Assembly: GCA_028822675.1 (NCBI GenBank)
Contig: JAPKDE010000174.1
Coordinates: forward strand, 1 to 5,641
Length of the DNA: 5,641 bases
Source: Dehalococcoidia bacterium
Lineage (GTDB): Bacteria > Chloroflexota > Dehalococcoidia > UBA3495
Reading direction: 5' to 3'
Shown here: positions 5,421 through 5,641 of the stretch, piece by piece
Numbering within the stretch: position 1 is the first letter of the stretch
Layout of the letters: the number at the start of each line of letters is the position of its first letter
Made by a program: the position numbers and the translations under genes
Notes under the pieces: generated by a model
Told to the model about the DNA's origin: nothing
The model's database searches: none
What the model saw: only the letters and a program-made list of their open reading frames with translations

Positions 5421-5641
5421 ATGTCGCGAATAAAACGGGTGATGCTATTTCAACCAGCGTCGGCCGGTGGAAACTTCGAATACGTAGCCATACCCAGGCA
5501 GGGAATGCTCTTTTTATCGGGCGCTCTGGCTCAGTGGGAAGGACCCAACATCTACGAGCGGGAGATTTGGTTTGAAGACCGCTCCGGTCTCATGGATCCG
5601 GACAAAGACCTTGAAGGCGTAGATATCTTCATGGTCACAGC
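5421..5641 (+). CDS. Probable B12-binding-domain radical SAM protein, N-terminal 73 codons (cut by right edge)
   Basis: The reading frame opens at ATG 5421 behind a strong AGGAG (5411-5415, 5-nt spacing) and stays open to the window edge. The visible part resembles the Rossmann-type cobalamin-binding domain that precedes the radical SAM domain in this large family. It has a first strand KRVMLFQP (5-12), an aromatic/Pro segment EYVAIPRQGMLFLSGALAQ (20-38) equivalent to the usual P-x-GLLYLAAYL helix, an acidic stretch (DPDKDLEGVD) and a second strand IFMVT (69-73) where relatives have D-x-V-G-I-S/T. Such enzymes generate a 5'-deoxyadenosyl radical and often use methylcobalamin to methylate unreactive carbons, or catalyse ring and lipid modifications. 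The CxxxCxxC cluster motif that would confirm this lies beyond the window. It could instead be another protein with a flavodoxin-like N-terminal domain. It is preceded by a long structured leader and appears to have its own promoter. Confidence 0.6.
   Translation, partial: MSRIKRVMLFQPASAGGNFEYVAIPRQGMLFLSGALAQWEGPNIYEREIWFEDRSGLMDPDKDLEGVDIFMVT

Overview
The window is ordinary bacterial chromosome with a moderate-to-high GC content. It holds six protein-coding genes, two of them cut by the window edges. I see no rRNA, tRNA, CRISPR array or insertion sequence. The gene set (a luciferase-like flavin/F420 oxidoreductase, the start of a cobalamin-binding radical SAM protein, an NDUFA9-like SDR) and the frequent GTG/TTG starts would fit a Chloroflexota genome, for example Dehalococcoidia or the SAR202 group. 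SAR202 is known for expanded luciferase-like oxidoreductase families. This placement is inference from gene content only.

Minus strand, positions 1-3853: four genes point the same way. In transcription order they are an atypical SDR of the NDUFA9-like family (3853 to 2903), folC for folate synthesis and polyglutamylation (2825 to 1485), fabF for fatty-acid chain elongation (1424 to 174), and the first 21 codons of what looks like ruvB (63 to 1). The gaps are 77, 60 and 109 bases and hold no convincing terminator, so the first three could be one transcript. ruvB may also have its own promoter in the 109-base gap.

Plus strand, positions 3854-5641: a 243-base divergent intergenic region contains a nested inverted repeat. 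It is followed by a complete luciferase-like monooxygenase gene (4097-5044). A 376-base non-coding stretch comes next, with a good sigma70-type promoter (5118-5146). This would give a leader of about 270 nt rich in self-complementary segments. The leader runs into a strong ribosome binding site and the first 73 codons of a probable B12-binding radical SAM protein (from 5421), which continues past the right edge.

The minus-strand genes are housekeeping functions (lipid, folate, recombination) and the plus-strand genes are redox or cofactor enzymes. No shared pathway is evident. The most interesting element is the long, structured, apparently untranslated leader before the radical SAM gene. It matches no riboswitch consensus I can recall.
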